A stretch of DNA of 64,000 bases from Tillandsia leiboldiana. Lineage: Eukaryota > Streptophyta > Magnoliopsida > Poales > Bromeliaceae. The notes below the pieces were generated by a model. It saw only the letters and a program-made list of their open reading frames with translations. It did no database searches and had not been told where the DNA came from. The translations under genes and the position numbers were made by a program. Of the stretch, positions 25,172 through 39,202 are shown one piece after another. Location: assembly GCA_029204045.2 (NCBI GenBank), contig CM055076.1, positions 12,872,069 to 12,936,068 on the forward strand, in the 5' to 3' direction. Positions within the stretch are counted from its first letter, which is position 1. Every line of letters starts with the position of its first letter.

Positions 25172-28100
25172 TGTCACGCCCCGGGTGTAAACCAGAACCC
25201 GGGCCCGTCTACAGATCCGCCGAGCACACGGTATTTCCCGCGTACACGAAGCGCTAGTATCTGCTCAGATATAAGAGATAATAAAAAGAGCATAAAACAG
25301 AGCTGAACTATAAACTAATACATCTCAGACTGAAGTGGAAATAAAATACAGTACATCTGTAAAAATATACATCTGTCTCTCCCAACTCACAAATAAAATA
25401 CAAACAGCTGGCTAAAGCCAGACCCAAAAGTAAAGTACAACCGTCGAGGAAAAAGGGTACACAATAGTCCAGCTAACTCGCTCATCCTGCCCCGGGATCT
25501 ATCTACACAGCCGTCCTCTCACCCGACCCGCCGCTGAAAACCCAGCAGCACCCGCAGAAGACACTGCAAAACAAAGGAGAAGACAAAGAGGAAAGGAAAA
25601 TGGGGGTGAGAACTACTAGTAAACTAGTAGCCTTCCCTAGTGGGTAAAGCCTCAAACTCCGACGCACCCACTAGGTCTACCAGAGGCAAAAGGGAGAAGA
25701 AGAGTGGTAAGTAACAAAACTGCTGAAAAGGAAACTACCACTACTATGCCTCTAAATGCATCAGTAACCAAACTGTCCCGTAACCCAATCTATCGACCAG
25801 TAAAAACTGGTACTGCCTGCTGTCGCCCTCATCGGGCAACTAAAGCTGCGCCGATGTGATGGCAAAACTCAATCACTGTCTAACCCCAACGCTCTAGAGG
25901 GGAAACTCCCTAACGCTCTGAGGGGAACTCTACCTGACCCGACACTCCGGAGGGGACTCGAGGGGAGCGACCCACAGAGGAAAGCATCACCGGGCATATA
26001 AAGCCGCGCCGGTGTGATAACAACTCAATCCCTGTCTGACCCCCACGCTCTAGAGGGGAACTCCCCAACGCTCTAGAGGGAAACTCGATATCTCAATATA
26101 GCAGGACTGGATCACGACTCTGATCAAAGTGGGAAAAATCCCCTCACTAAAGATAATCCGATCCCCAATCTGATGCATAAGTAACATCCGGTCAATCGCC
26201 CATATCCGCGGTCGCCGCGATACTCACTGTCAACAACCAAGCCCAACAACCGACACCCGGTCAACCGCCCAATATCCGCGGTCACCGAAATAACCCACAA
26301 TCCAAAATCGGGTAAAATAATCTGTATCCGGTCAACCGCCTACTATCCGGGGTAGCCGCAATGCCCCACAACCCAATAATCAAATACCACCTATCCCCGA
26401 CCCCAAGGTCCCGGCTACAATATCCCGTACCCCTGCTCAAACCCGAGCAACAAGAACCACCTGACTAAAGAATAAGGAGAAAGAAGCAAGCATGGTTTCT
26501 CCTAAGTCAAGTTCCAATAATAGTGTAGCAACAAATAGTGGCCTATCTAGATGACCATACAAGCATGCATATGTCCTTGTGAGAGATAAAGAAAGTATGA
26601 CAAATAGTGGTTCCACATGTGTATCAATTAATAGCTCCGCATGGATATAACCATCATGCTAAAATCATTATCCACCACACATGTCTATAGTCCACAAATT
26701 ATCCTCACATAAATCATCCACCTATGCATGTCCAAAAGATCCTCAAGTGGTACCCTTCCACAAGACATTTCATATTATCCCAATATGATAGTAAATTCCA
26801 CATGCAAGGTTAAGTGCTAATATCATCTCCATGTAAACATGTATAAGTCTCAACCACTATCAGATTCCCACAATAGCACTTTCCAAAAGATAGGCTCACA
26901 ATTATTTTAGTTTAAGCATGCATGTCCATTAGGTGATCATTCAATATGTCCAATATGGAGATTCTCTCTAATACACATAGTGAGCATGTCGGAAATTAAG
27001 GTATGCAACAACCACCCACCTCGATAGCGAAGCATGTATCCAAATGCACCTACACTCCGGGGAAACCTCGGTACACCGCAAAGCTGCAAAAGTAACCCAC
27101 ACTGCACAATTAATCCACTAATCCTCAAATTACTGCTGTCCATAAAACCAGCCAGAAAAAGGCTTAATTCACCTGCGAGAAGACCTCAGAAAATTCCATA
27201 AAAATAACCATCGCGATCCTCGCGACGAGCCGATCGAAACGAGTACTCGCACGTCCAGATCCGACACCTGTAGGCCAAGGAACAAATGAAACACCGCCGC
27301 GAGCCAAAATTCCTCACAACAAAAATTCTGCGGCAAACAGTCCAGAAGATGCATAAATCTCACCTCTGTGCAGTCCTCCAAAAATTCTAAAAAAATCACG
27401 GTTGCATTCCTCGCGTCGAGTAGATGAAAATCGAGTATTCATACGCTTTAATCCGATACTCGTAGGCCAAGAAATAAATCCGACAAGCCAGTGCTGTCCA
27501 AAAAGCCACCACAGAAAATAGGGTAAAAGGTGCCTCGGGAACCGTGCCAAAACCCAAAATGTGGCAAAGTGATAAACACGGAAATCGAAGACTTACCTCT
27601 TAGGAACACGCTGTCGCAAAAATCGTCCAAAAATTCCAACCGAGTGATCCAGGGTGCCTCGCGCACCGAAAAGCGACGATAGGAGCCAAAACGAAGAAGC
27701 GTCGAAGTGCGTCGCGTCGCAGAAAATGCCGATGCCGCGGCCTCCAAAAATTCTGGGAATTCATCAAAGGGTGGAGGAGAGAGAGAGAAAGAACTTCTCT
27801 GAAGAAACCCCTGAGAGAAAAGGCCTCCATCAGCCCAAAAACGAAGATCTTCTGGGCCTATTTATAGGCCCAGCAAAACAATTCAAGAAATGACCATTGG
27901 GTCCCCACAATCGGGCGCCCGGAACAGTTTGGGCGCAAACAGTGCGCCCGAACCCCCCAGATCTCAGCCGCTCATCAACGCCCGATTCACCTCAGGCTGC
28001 CACGTGGCCCCGAACAGGCAACAGCCAAGACGACCAACCGCCAAGCGCCGCGTGGCCCGCGCGGAGGCTGACGCGTGGCGCGCCCACGCGCGGGAACCGT

Positions 28101-28796
28101 GCTTCAACGCGTCGGCCGCCGCGCCCACGTGCACGCAAGCGCCGCCGCGCCCCCGTGTCGCGCACGCATCCCGAGGCACCAGCCTCCCTGCTCCGTGGTC
28201 CGCGCCCGTGCACCAGCCCATCACACGATGCCACGTGTCCACGCCAAACCAATCAGCAACGCCACGTGGCACGCTCCTCCGCTGCACCGCGCGCGCTTGC
28301 CCGCGCGCCCGCGCCTGCTCCGCCGCTGCCCGCGCCTGCTCTGCCGCGCTCCGCCCTGCCCGCCGCCGCCGGCGATGTCCGGCCTGCCGGAACAGTACCC
28401 AGCTGCCTCGAAAATCGTGCCAAGTCATCCGGGCTTCGAAAAATTCAAGTAAATAGTGCGTTTCGATCGTTTTCGCGCGCTGAATCCAAATCCGCAGTCC
28501 GTTTTGCCAAATTCCAAATCCAAAACTTGCCGAAAGCTTCCGGAAAGGTGTTTTTAATCCAGTTTTTCGCGCTGAGTCCAATTTTGATATCCGTTTCACG
28601 CGAAACCCCTTCTAAACATTCGACGGGGTCATCCGATTACCCACGTGATCCATTTAACACCGAAGTCCATTACTTAAGTCCAATTGGTGCACCAACACCG
28701 CCGACACGCCACATAGGCCTCCAGAAGCTGCTGGTCACACTGAAGAAGCCCTGTTTGTCCAACAGTAAGTCTATTGCGAAAATTCGGGTCCTCACA
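25172..28796 (-). mobile_element. Inverted copy of solo LTR1
   Basis: Starts TGTCACGCCCCGG and ends GGTCCTCACA, with TSD GTTGA on both sides (25167-25171 and 28797-28801). At 3625 bp it is 26 bp shorter than the first copy through small indels. Confidence 0.85.
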
Positions 28797-28801
28797 GTTG
28801 A

Positions 28802-29627
28802 TTTGGAGTATAAGGTTGAGGAAGATTTTGGGTGAAGAATGTGGATAGATTCCAGGAGATCCACGACCATGATATGAGTTGTGTCTACCGCGATGTCCTC
28901 GACCACCGCGATATCTGCCTCCACGATTTTCGCGTCCACGATTTGCATAGAGAGCTTCGCTGTCGATAGTGGGAATGGCAGGTGATGTTGTTGAACTAGT
29001 GTGACGTTGTACTTCTGTTTCTTCTTGCATCAGAAGTGGACGAAGTTGATCAAAGTGGGCTTGTTTCGGTGTGTATTAAGGGCACTGACGAAACCTCTAT
29101 ATTCTTCTGGTAACCCGAGAAGAACAGTCATGACCAAGTTATGGTCTGACTCAGTTTCACCAATCGCTTGCAGGGCATCGCCAATAGATTTAATCTTTTG
29201 CATATAATCGGTCATATTCATTGAACCTTTCTTGATGCTTCGTAATTCAGACTTTAGAGAGAAAGCGGTGGAAGCAGTTTTATCAAGAAAATATGTTTCG
29301 ATAATTTTCCAAGCATCATACGCAGTTTTAGGAGAGCTAGAAACAACCATCTGTAATATGCTAAGCGAAAGGGTGGCATTAATCCACGAGAGTATAGTGG
29401 TGTCTTCTTTTTCCAATTAGATATTCCGGGTTCATAATTGTTTTCTTTTCAGAAGTGTCAATAGTCTGAGGCGGTATAATACCAGTTCCGTCCACATGTG
29501 GAGTAACACCAAAACTCTTCAAAACATTAAGAAATATTTGTTTCCACATAAGATATGTGGAATCTGTTAGTTCAAGTGGTATGAGAGTTTTGATATTAAC
29601 CACTGGTAAATTTGAGAAAGAAGACAT
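28802..29627 (-). pseudogene. gag: Inverted copy of copia A gag
   Basis: Same protein as 16853-17686 from the ATG at 29627. It is broken by a missing base near 29416 and further indels at about 29040-29060. Confidence 0.8.
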
Positions 29628-30030
29628 GTTACCACAAAGAAAATATCACCACGAGAGAGTAACCGAGGGAAATCCGACGAGTAGAAAATAATACCAAGTA
29701 GTCACAAATCCAGATAAAGACAAGTAAGTCAGATTAGAACCCGATGGGAAAAGCTGAATGAATCAAAGTTGACCTTGATTGCACCCGAGAAGAACCAAAC
29801 TACACCAGGAGCAAGTACGCATCTGAACGACACCAGAATAATGAAGAGAGGCCGAAATTACTGTAGCGCTGGCACTGTAGCGCCGGTACTGTAGCAGCGG
29901 CACTGTAGCAGCAGTTGTGACGGAGAGAGAAATCCAAGAAGAAAAAAAAAAAAAAAAAAAAAGTGAGACTCGTGGTAGATGGTGGCTAAGGATCGATATT
30001 CCCAATATTAGGGTTCCCGCTCTGATACCA

Positions 30031-30226
30031 TGATAGATGGGCAAAAGAGCATATCCTATGGTTTGTATTAACATCAATTATATAGTACATGAGAAGGTAT
30101 TTCTATGGTAACAATGACAACCATAGTAATAATAACTAGGATTACATGCTATATAATCCTACGCTATAGATGGTAAGTAATATATAGTATAGAAACAATA
30201 AAGATAATACTAAATATATCGTAACA
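30031..30226 (-). repeat. Inverted copy of copia A 5' LTR
   Basis: 196 bp, followed by GGTAAG (30227-30232), the complement of the CTTACC target site. Two bases are missing relative to the 198-bp LTR. Confidence 0.85.
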
Positions 30227-31276
30227 GGTAAGTGCATAATTCCGTAATTAGGAGGGAGCAAAGTGTAGGTTTTTAAAAGTCAGGGAGGAAAGTGAAAAAG
30301 CAGGATTTTACAGGGAGTTTTTTTTGTAATTTAGCCTATTAAAAACAATCGTTCTCCTATGTAAATTGAAGTTCATGTATTGGGCTTATCAAAAAGTCTC
30401 TAGCCCAGACGTGAGGGCGAGTGTTGAATATACCTATTAAAAACACTGTTCTCTGACAACTTAAGCTTTTGGAGAACTACGGTTGTTTCACATAAATTAA
30501 TATGGTATCAGAGTAGGATGTTCTGAGTTTAAGTCCTGCCTGGCTCTCAGTCTCATTTAATTTCCTCCCATTTAAATTAAGTTCACGTCTTGAGTCTATC
30601 AAAAAGTCTTGAGCTCAAACGTGAGAGGGAGTGTTGAGTATAAATATTAAAAATGCCTTTCTCTGACAACTTACGCTTTTGGAGAACAACGGTTGTTTCA
30701 CATTATTTAACACATGCCATTGTCAAGTTAGGCGATGACGCTCATCGTTGTAATCACTGTAAGATTGATATGGTGCTTAGGAGGTGATTATAGGCATTGA
30801 GCGATAAGACTTTTTGTTCATCATTCAATCATTTGGTATCACATTGTCCTAATAATTATTAAAATTCATGGAAATTAGATTATTCAAAGGACATATTGAT
30901 TCTCTAACTGCATTTATATGGCTCCAACATAGACATCATCAGGCAAATATATCTGTAAAACTAATGATGCTTGACCTATTTTAAAAAAAGATTAATTTTG
31001 AAGAAACTCTATGTGAGCCAAATTAAAATAAATGCCATCAGTACAAAGATAGGAAGTGTTTCTATTTTATGTTGTTATTGAAGAGAATGGGAATGGTAAG
31101 AAGCAGGGTAACTAACAGTTGTTTGATTTCATATTCTTTCTATGTTGTACCATTAGCACATGATTGCCAACACAACTACTTCTGTTTCAGTTAGTTCTTT
31201 TTTTTTCATTTTACTTTATTTTGAGTCATTTACAAATTTCTCCTGTCCTGCAATTAAGTATATATCTGTTGGATAG

Positions 31277-32000
31277 TTGGTTGAGTCACCACATAGTACG
31301 AGGTTTCTGCTAAAGACTACCTTGCTTCAGCTGCTGATTGATTTGATAAGGTACATTGCTGACAAGTTTGTTATGCATTTGGCTTTTACTTCTTTCATCA
31401 ATCTACTTGTCCTTTTTTTTATTTTACTTGAATCTTATCTCTTCTTTCAGAAATTCTTCTGTAGATTCCATTTTGCGATCAAGAGCAGCTTTGATCAGTG
31501 GGAGGCTTCTTTCATCAGACGAGGCCTACATGGCAGTTAGTGAATTCAGTCAGTCTCTTGATCCGTTTAAATAAATGTAGTTTCATCTCCATTTGAACGT
31601 GCGATGTAATATCTTGTTATTTCAGTATTTCCCTGTGCTATCATTTGCCTAATATTAGGTCATATTTGGAATTGGAGTATGTGGGTTTCATTTTGGGGGA
31701 GCGGTTACGAAAGTTAAATTGTCCATGTATGGAAAACAGTAATAAATGAATGTAAACTTGTAGAGGACCCAACGGACCAAGGCGTCTCTTCTTAGGTTTC
31801 TGTTCTTTATTTTGCTGGTCTGGCTTATTTTCTAAACTGAAGGATGAACTTTTGTTTGTCCTATTCTCTCTAACATAGCTTAGGTAAACTTTTGTTTATT
31901 CTACTCTGTTCTTAGCCTAACTTTTGACCTTTATAATTGTCACTTTCCATCTAAAGTAGATTGAGAAGTGCAACCTGTCTAACAAAGTATTGTCTTCCTT

Positions 32001-32037
<37 letters not shown>

Positions 32038-35018
32038 TCTTCTCTCTTCCTTTTCTTCTTCCTGTTTCTGCAGTTATTTTGCTTGATGCTTAGTACTGAA
32101 GTAACTGTTATAGGGGATCCAGAATATTGCTGTCTTATATTTTTTATCTCCGGTTCCTATTTTAATTATATTCGCTTTGAATCATTTTGAAGTACTATCA
32201 AATAAATTGTTGTCTGCTTTTGTAAAACCTGGTTGTGAGAACTACGAAGCTACTCAAGTTACTCAACTCTTTTCAGGTATTGCAACCCTTCTCTCAGCCA
32301 TTGATGGAATATTGAGTCTCCTCGATAGCCAAAATACAGATGAATGTGAGAGTGCTTAGAAGCTTTAGGTCTAATTGGAGCAAGTAAGTATTCCAAATTC
32401 CCGATGAACCTCATTTATGAAACTGAAAATTTCCTGCTTACTAGATTTCGTTTTCTGCTACTAGATCATTTTTTTTTCACAATTCTTCCTCGACCAGTTA
32501 TCTTAGTTGTTGTTATCCTTAGTTCTGTGAAACTTCTGTTGTTGCTCCCTCTGGGGAGAATGACACTTCAAATTTTCTTGGAATTTTCTATTCTTGAATA
32601 TGGTGGGTGGCATTTTTTATAGGTTAGTCATGCAACCTTTGACATCTGGAACTGCCGTTCTAGGGATGAAAGCATATATCTTTTTTTTTTCGTTGTCTGA
32701 GGCTTATAAGCTTTGTTTGCAATTGTCATAATATTGTTATTTGTTGGATTATTGTTTCTTAAGTATTTTTCCCTTCAATTTGTCAACCTTTTTAATCTGA
32801 ATATAGATCATAGAACAGATCCCTTGGGATGAATGCTTATATAGGACAGTTGTTTGTTTGAATAGCGTAGGTCATAGGAAACATAATAATCGGAAGTAAT
32901 AGCATTAGATTAGATGGATCATTGATGCAAAGTAGCAACTTGTTTCAAGAATGATTAAATAAGCTGGAGCTTAAGAAGTTGCTCTGTGAGATATGCTCTG
33001 AAGAGATTCTAAAGCAGCATCCATATCCTGATTAGGTTTTTCGCACTGTTATTGTGTGAACACTTCTTTTGAAATTTAATTTGGTTCTTTGCATGTCGCC
33101 TTTGTAAATTGCCATCTTGATATGAACAAAATCTTACTGCTTTTCTTTAGGAGATATTTTTTATATTCACTGCATGAACACTTCATACTACAAACGGGCA
33201 TCTTATTTTTTCTAGATCTGGAGGAACCTTTACCCTCAGTTCATGTGCATGATAACACTGGCTGGATGTTCACGCCTTTTTTTTTTTTTTGGTGTGGCAA
33301 CTTGTGGGATCATAAGAGAAATTTATCTGTTTCCACATGAGTAGATCATTGCATTTGGCTATCAGGATGTAAAGATTACACATGGTTCTTTTCCGAGATT
33401 GCTCTTCTGGATTATATTGCTGACGAAAGATAGCTCGTCAATCTGTGGATAAGTGCTAATGACTATCAGTTTAACTGTTTTTATCAGTAATATAATTTAC
33501 CTCACATGCAATTATGATTCGAAGTAGTTGGCTACTCTTTATCTTGTGGTGCCTGTAGAATGATCAACGAATTGTACTTTGCAAGTTCCATCATGTTCAC
33601 TGCTGTAGCATGAGAAAAATCATTACATTTGGTATTGTGAGGATCAGTGCCTATGTTTCTTCTAGAAAAATTTCTTTTTGTTATACTGCTAGTGTAATAT
33701 CTAGTTCCTGCACTTGAAAGTTTTGTAAATAACTGAAATGCAGTACTGGTGCTCAAGTGTTTTGTAGAGTTTTTTTTTTTTTTTTACTTTGTGTCTACCT
33801 TTTTCTTGCCATTTTTCATCAATCACATTATAAAATTCAAGATTGTCAGCATTTGCTCTTATCTATTATACATCTTGTTGATGTTTTCTAGCATTCAGGA
33901 GCGAATCTGTTACTCATAGTTCGTCTGATGTAGCAAAGATTTGTAAGTCAGCATTTGATCGCCAAAGCAGAGGTAACAGCTGGTAAGTAGGTAATAATAG
34001 CATTATCTTGTTCAAAATCTTACTTTTGTTTTTTGTATATTAAATCCAAAATCTTTCTTCTCTTTCCTTTACAGTTTTTGATATTCTTACTTAAACATGA
34101 TAAGAGCACCACGTCAATTCTTGATAATGTTACCTTTGCATTGTACGCAGGATTCGTTTGCTATTTGGGAATATTCCTTTCCTGATTCTCTTTGTCATTA
34201 TGCTGTTAGATTTCTCCATTGGTGAGTTCAGTTGAAGAAGAGAAAATCTTTCTGATCATGCTGGATCTTGATGACTTTCTTTACCCTATCAGTGACGGTG
34301 ACACCTACCACTCTGCAAGTAGCATTGCACTATTTAGCGTAGCTGGGAAGAACGCATAATTGCAACATTAGTTGGTTTATATAAACTGTTCTAGCTTCCC
34401 TCTGATGTATATGCAGCCTAAGTACTTTTAATTTCTCCTGTGTCTTTGTGTGCATGTTTTTGTTTGACGTTTACGTGGGGCTCCTGGGATGTATTCATAA
34501 TCCTTATATATATTGAGTAGGATATGTTGACACAAGCGCAAGTTACACGCTTTTTACATGAGTGTGAACCCAACATGGGGACTGTAAAATTGAACTCTAG
34601 ACTGTTGATGTCCGTCATGTAAAAAGCCTATGTACAAAAGTTACAAGTTCTGGAAATCTGTAAAAATCGAGTATCAAATCATGAACCAGAATTTTTCATT
34701 AGGGGTCAATGTAAAATTCATAGGATGTAGGTTTTCAACGATCAAATCTTGATTTTAGATGTTGTAGGTCACATCTAACAGTCTTGATTTTTTTTTAAGC
34801 CTCTGTGGTTGAATTTCACACTTTTTCAAAAGTATTTATTTGAAGTTGTGTATGTTGATCCTAATCCACATTTATTTCCATAGGCTGCTTTACATGCCCT
34901 TGGAAGTATTTCTGAGTTGACCGACCAGAAGATAAAATTCTACTTGTGAGAAGGGGAGGAATGCCTTAAGCGCTTGATATATACAACTGCTGCCAATAGT
35001 TCAAAGTTCACCCCTTCT
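31277..35018 (+). pseudogene. PSMD5: Inverted copy of five PSMD5-like exons
   Basis: Exon equivalents lie at 31277-31350, 31451-31548, 32277-32383, 33892-33982 and 34884-35018. Several are frameshifted by one-base losses (for example GTGCTTAG for GTGCCTTAG in the third exon, and CTAGCATTCAGG for CTAGCAATTCAAGG at the fourth). Most likely an assembly duplicate and not a second gene. Confidence 0.75.
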
Positions 35019-36735
35019 GTTAGTATCTCTCTCATCTATACCAATTGCAAATTTGTGAAATTTTATAAATACCCCTCTAATGTTGGTGTTTTACATGCAT
35101 ATTACAAATACCCCTCTAAAGTTTGTTTACAAGCATATTCCTGGAAAATCTTAATTTGTGTCAGTCATGGGTGCCCCTGAGCACTTACCTATGAAAGAAT
35201 ATTTTCAACCATATACCCTTTCAAGCATACAAATGCAAATACCAACTTTGCCGGATTCTTTGCAATGTTGCATATTTGCAAAGTTATCTTTGTAGGGGGA
35301 AAAACCCTAATTTTTGAATTCTCTCCTTGCCTGGTACATGAGAACTCCTTATTTTGCAAAGGCAGGCCTGATGCCTTAATTCTTTTGTTTCTTTTTTTTT
35401 TGTTCTTTTTTTTTTTTTGCTTTTGTGTTTCTTTGAAAGTGAAACTATGGACCCATATATTATATATTATATATATATATATAATATATATATATATATA
35501 ATATTATATATAATATAGATATATATATATATAGTACGTCTCCTGTGCTTTCGAAAGTATGGAGGCCTCCGTGCTTGTAAGTTGTTTTCGATGATAGGAC
35601 ATCCGATTCGACGATCGACTCCATTAGGCATAATCTACGCTAATAGAACTATTTAGAAACCAAATTTCATAATTTTTCGATATCATTACCAAATGATCAA
35701 ACGTCTCAAAATGACTATTTTAACGGCCGATGTAGTACGTTTGTAAGTTCAACGGTGTAGAATAATCCAAATTACGTGAAACTTTAATAGAAAATTCTAT
35801 TTACATCAAGAGTGAGATAAAACTTTCGATTTGAAATTTAAATCTTTTATCATTGTTTTTGTGGGATTTTATTTTTAGCCGTTCATTTTAGGGCTATTCT
35901 TTCACTAGGTAATAAAGTAAAAAAAATATGAAATTTGGTTTCTAGATAGTTTTAATATTATAGATCAAGTCCAACGGAACGATCCCCGAATTAGATGTCC
36001 TATCATTGAAAATAACTTATAAGCACGAGGCCTCCGTACTTTCGAAAGCATAAGAGCCTAGCTCTATATATATATATACATAGAGTCCGGCTACTATACT
36101 TTTATAGTACAATCGACTTCGTACTCATAAGTTGTTTTCGATGATAGAGTTTCTGAATCGACGCATACCGTTAAACATGATTTAGAGCATTTGAAATTTG
36201 TAGAAACTAAATTCATAATTTTTCGACATCATTTATCTTACGATCAAAAGATCTCAAATTGATAATTGTTAAACGGCCGGTATGGGATGCTTGCTAGTTT
36301 AAACGGTGTAAAAGAATCGGAATAAGTTGAATTTTTGATAGAAAAGTCTATTCACTATCTAGATAGAGATCTATAACTTCGATCTTAAATTGAAGAATCC
36401 GATGGCCTGTTTTTAAGAGGTGATTCGATTTTGACTGTTTATTTTATGCTCACTTGATGGACCTTATTATAATTCGAAAAATTACGAATTTTTTTCTATA
36501 AGTTTAAAATTCTCTAGGTCATTTTTAACGGTATGGATCGTCGATTCGGAAGCTCTATCATTGAAAATAACTCATGAGTACGAAGGAGTCTATACTCATA
36601 AGAGTATAGTAGCCATACTCACTCTCTCGCTCTCTCTCTCTCTCTCTCTCTATTAATAGCATCAAAGTCATTTGTGCTATTAGGTTTCAGCCCTTGAATG
36701 AATGAATGTGCGGTTAGGATGATTATGGTCCCCTA

Positions 36736-37253
36736 GGCCCTATTTGGTTGAGGGATAAAGGGGATACGACCCCTTTATCCCCGAAACACAAAAAAAAATG
36801 GAGCCCCCTTAACGGGCTATTCTAGAATAACCGGTTAAGGAGGGGGATAACATTCCCCCCCTAGATGGGAACACCTTGTTCCCACCGGGAACTTTTTTAT
36901 TTTTTTTTAAAATTTAATTTAAATTTTTAATTTTAAATTTTTAAATTTTAAATTTTGAATTTAAATTTTTTTTATTTTATAAATGTACAATTTTTACATT
37001 TTAATTTTTTATAAATCTAAAAATTTAATAAATTTTAAATTTTAAAATTTATACAAATTTTTTATATACAATTTTAATTTTTTTATAGAATTTTTTTTTA
37101 ATTTATACAAATTTTAAAATGAAATTTTTTTGCATTCTCTTTTACACATTTTTTGAGACAATTAAATTTTAAATTTTAATTTTTTAAATTTAGAGAAATT
37201 TTAACATGTTATAACTTTTTAATTTTTTAACTTTATTTTTAATAAATTTATAA
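36736..37253. mobile_element. Inverted copy of Harbinger-type element, cut by gap
   Basis: Starts GGCCCTATTTGGTT after CTA. The AT-rich core runs into the N tract. Confidence 0.65.
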
Positions 37254-37353
37254 NNNNNNNNNNNNNNNNNNNNNNNNNNNNNNNNNNNNNNNNNNNNNNN
37301 NNNNNNNNNNNNNNNNNNNNNNNNNNNNNNNNNNNNNNNNNNNNNNNNNNNNN
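37254..37353. other. Assembly gap, 100 N
   Basis: Exactly 100 N, the conventional size for a scaffold join of unknown distance. The sequence before it is the end of the inverted arm; the sequence after it is a direct copy of 13337 onward. Confidence 0.95.
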
Positions 37354-38091
37354 AGATGGCAATTTACAAAGGCGACATGCAAAGAACCAAATTAAAATTT
37401 TCAAAAGAAGTGTTCACACAATAACAGTGCGAAAAACCTAATCAGATATGGATGCTGCTTTAGAATCTCTTCAGAGCATATCTCACAGAGCAACTTCTTA
37501 AGCTCCAGCTTATTTATCATTCTTGAAACAAGTTGTGCTACTTTGCATCAATGATCCATCTAATCTAATGCTATTACTTCCGATTATTATGTTTTCCTAT
37601 GACCTACGCTATTCAAACAAACAACTGTCCTATATAAGCATTCATCCCAAGGAATCTGTTCTATGATCTATATTCAGATTAAAAGGTTGACAAATTGAAG
37701 GGAAAAATACTTAAGAAAACAAGTAATCCCACAAATAACAATTATGATGACAATTGCAAACAAAGCTTATAAGCCTCAGACAACGAAAAAAAAAATGATA
37801 TATGCTTTCATCCTAGAACGGCAGTTCCGATGTCAAAGGTTGCATGACTAACCTATAAAAAATGCCACCCACCATATTCAAGAATAGAAAAATTCAAGAA
37901 AATTTGAAGTGTCATTCTCCCCAGAGGGAGCAACAACAGAAGTTTCACAGAACTAAGGATAACAACAACTAAGATAACTGGTCGAGGAAGAATTGTGAAA
38001 AAAAAAATGATCTAGTAGCAGAAAACGAATCTAGTAAGCAGGAAATTTTCAGTTTCATAAATGAGGTTCATCGGGAATTTGGAATACGTAC

Positions 38092-38438
38092 TTGCTCCAA
38101 TTAGACCTAAAGCTTCTAAGGCACTCTCACATTCATCTGTATTTTGGCTATCGAGGAGACTCATATTCCATCAATGGCTGAGAGAAGGGTTGCAATACCT
38201 GAAAAGAAGTTGTAACTTGAGTAGCTTCGTAGTTCTCACAACCAGTTTTACAAAAGCAGACAACAATTTATTTGATAGTACTTCAAAATGATTCAAAGCG
38301 AATATAATTAAAATAAGGAACCGGAGATAAAAATATAAGACAGCAATATTCTGGATCCCCTATAACAGTTACTTCAGTACTAAGCATCAAGCAAAATAAC
38401 TGCAGAAACAGAAGAAGAAAAGAGAAGAAGAAGAGAGA

Positions 38439-38471
<33 letters not shown>

Positions 38472-39202
38472 CAAGGAAGACAATACTTTGTTAGACAGGT
38501 TGCACTTCTCAATCTACTTTAGATGGAAAGTGACAATTATAAAAGGTCAAAAGTTAGGCTAAGAAACAGAGTAGAATAAACAAAAGTTTACCTAAGCTAT
38601 GTTAAGAGAGAATAGGACAAACAAAAGTTCATCCTTCAGTTTAGAATAAATAAGCCAGACCAGCAAAAATAAAGAACAGAAACCTAAGAAGAGACGCCTT
38701 GGTCCGTTGGGTCCTCTACAAGTTACATTCATTTATTACTGTTTTCCATACATGGACAATTTAACTTTCGTAACCGCTCCCCCAAAATGAAACCCACATA
38801 CTCCAATTCCAAATATGACCTAATATTAGGCAAATGATAGCACAGGGAAATACTGAAATAACAAGATATTACATCGGCACGTTCAAATGGAGATGAAACT
38901 ACATTTATTTAAACGGATCAAGAGACTGACTGAATTCACTAACTGCCATGTAGGCCTCGTCTGATGAAAGAAGCCTCCCACTGATCAAAGCTGCTCTTGA
39001 TCGCAAAATGGAATCCTACAGAAGAATTTCTGAAAGAGAGATAAGATTCAAGTAAAATAAAAAAAAGGACAAGTAGATTGATGAAAGAAGTAAAAGCCAA
39101 ATGCATAACAAACTTGTCAGCAATGTACCTTATCAAATCAATCAGCAGCTGAAGCAAGGTAGTCTTTAGCAGAAACCTCGTACTATGTGGTGACTCAACC
39201 AA
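38092..39202 (-). CDS. PSMD5: PSMD5-like exons, third copy
   Basis: Exons equivalent to those of the first copy lie at 39202-39129, 39029-38931 and 38198-38092. One-base changes (an extra C at about 39016, and losses at about 38164 and 38212) disturb the frames, and the donor of the last exon reads GTACGT instead of GTAAGT. If the overlap reading is right, this is the same gene as at 561-15195. Confidence 0.7.

Larger units (their letters stand above)
23796..37253 (-). repeat. Right arm of 13.5-kb inverted repeat
   Basis: Reverse complement of 9127-22726. In order it holds: element B fragment (23796-24952), copia A zinc knuckle/protease (24953-25166), LTR1 (25172-28796), copia A gag (28802-29627), 5' LTR (30031-30226), MULE and TRIM pieces, PSMD5 exons (31277-35018), then MITEs 19, 18 and 17 and the Harbinger-type element, cut by the N gap in the AT-rich core. 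The last 2 kb carry many small indels, and the (TA)n at 35455-35531 is interrupted, unlike the clean tract in the left arm. Confidence 0.9.

Noticed and set aside
31277..35018. A second PSMD5 gene on the plus strand
   Set aside because: It is part of the 13.5-kb inverted copy, differs by frame-breaking indels and is most simply an assembly duplicate.
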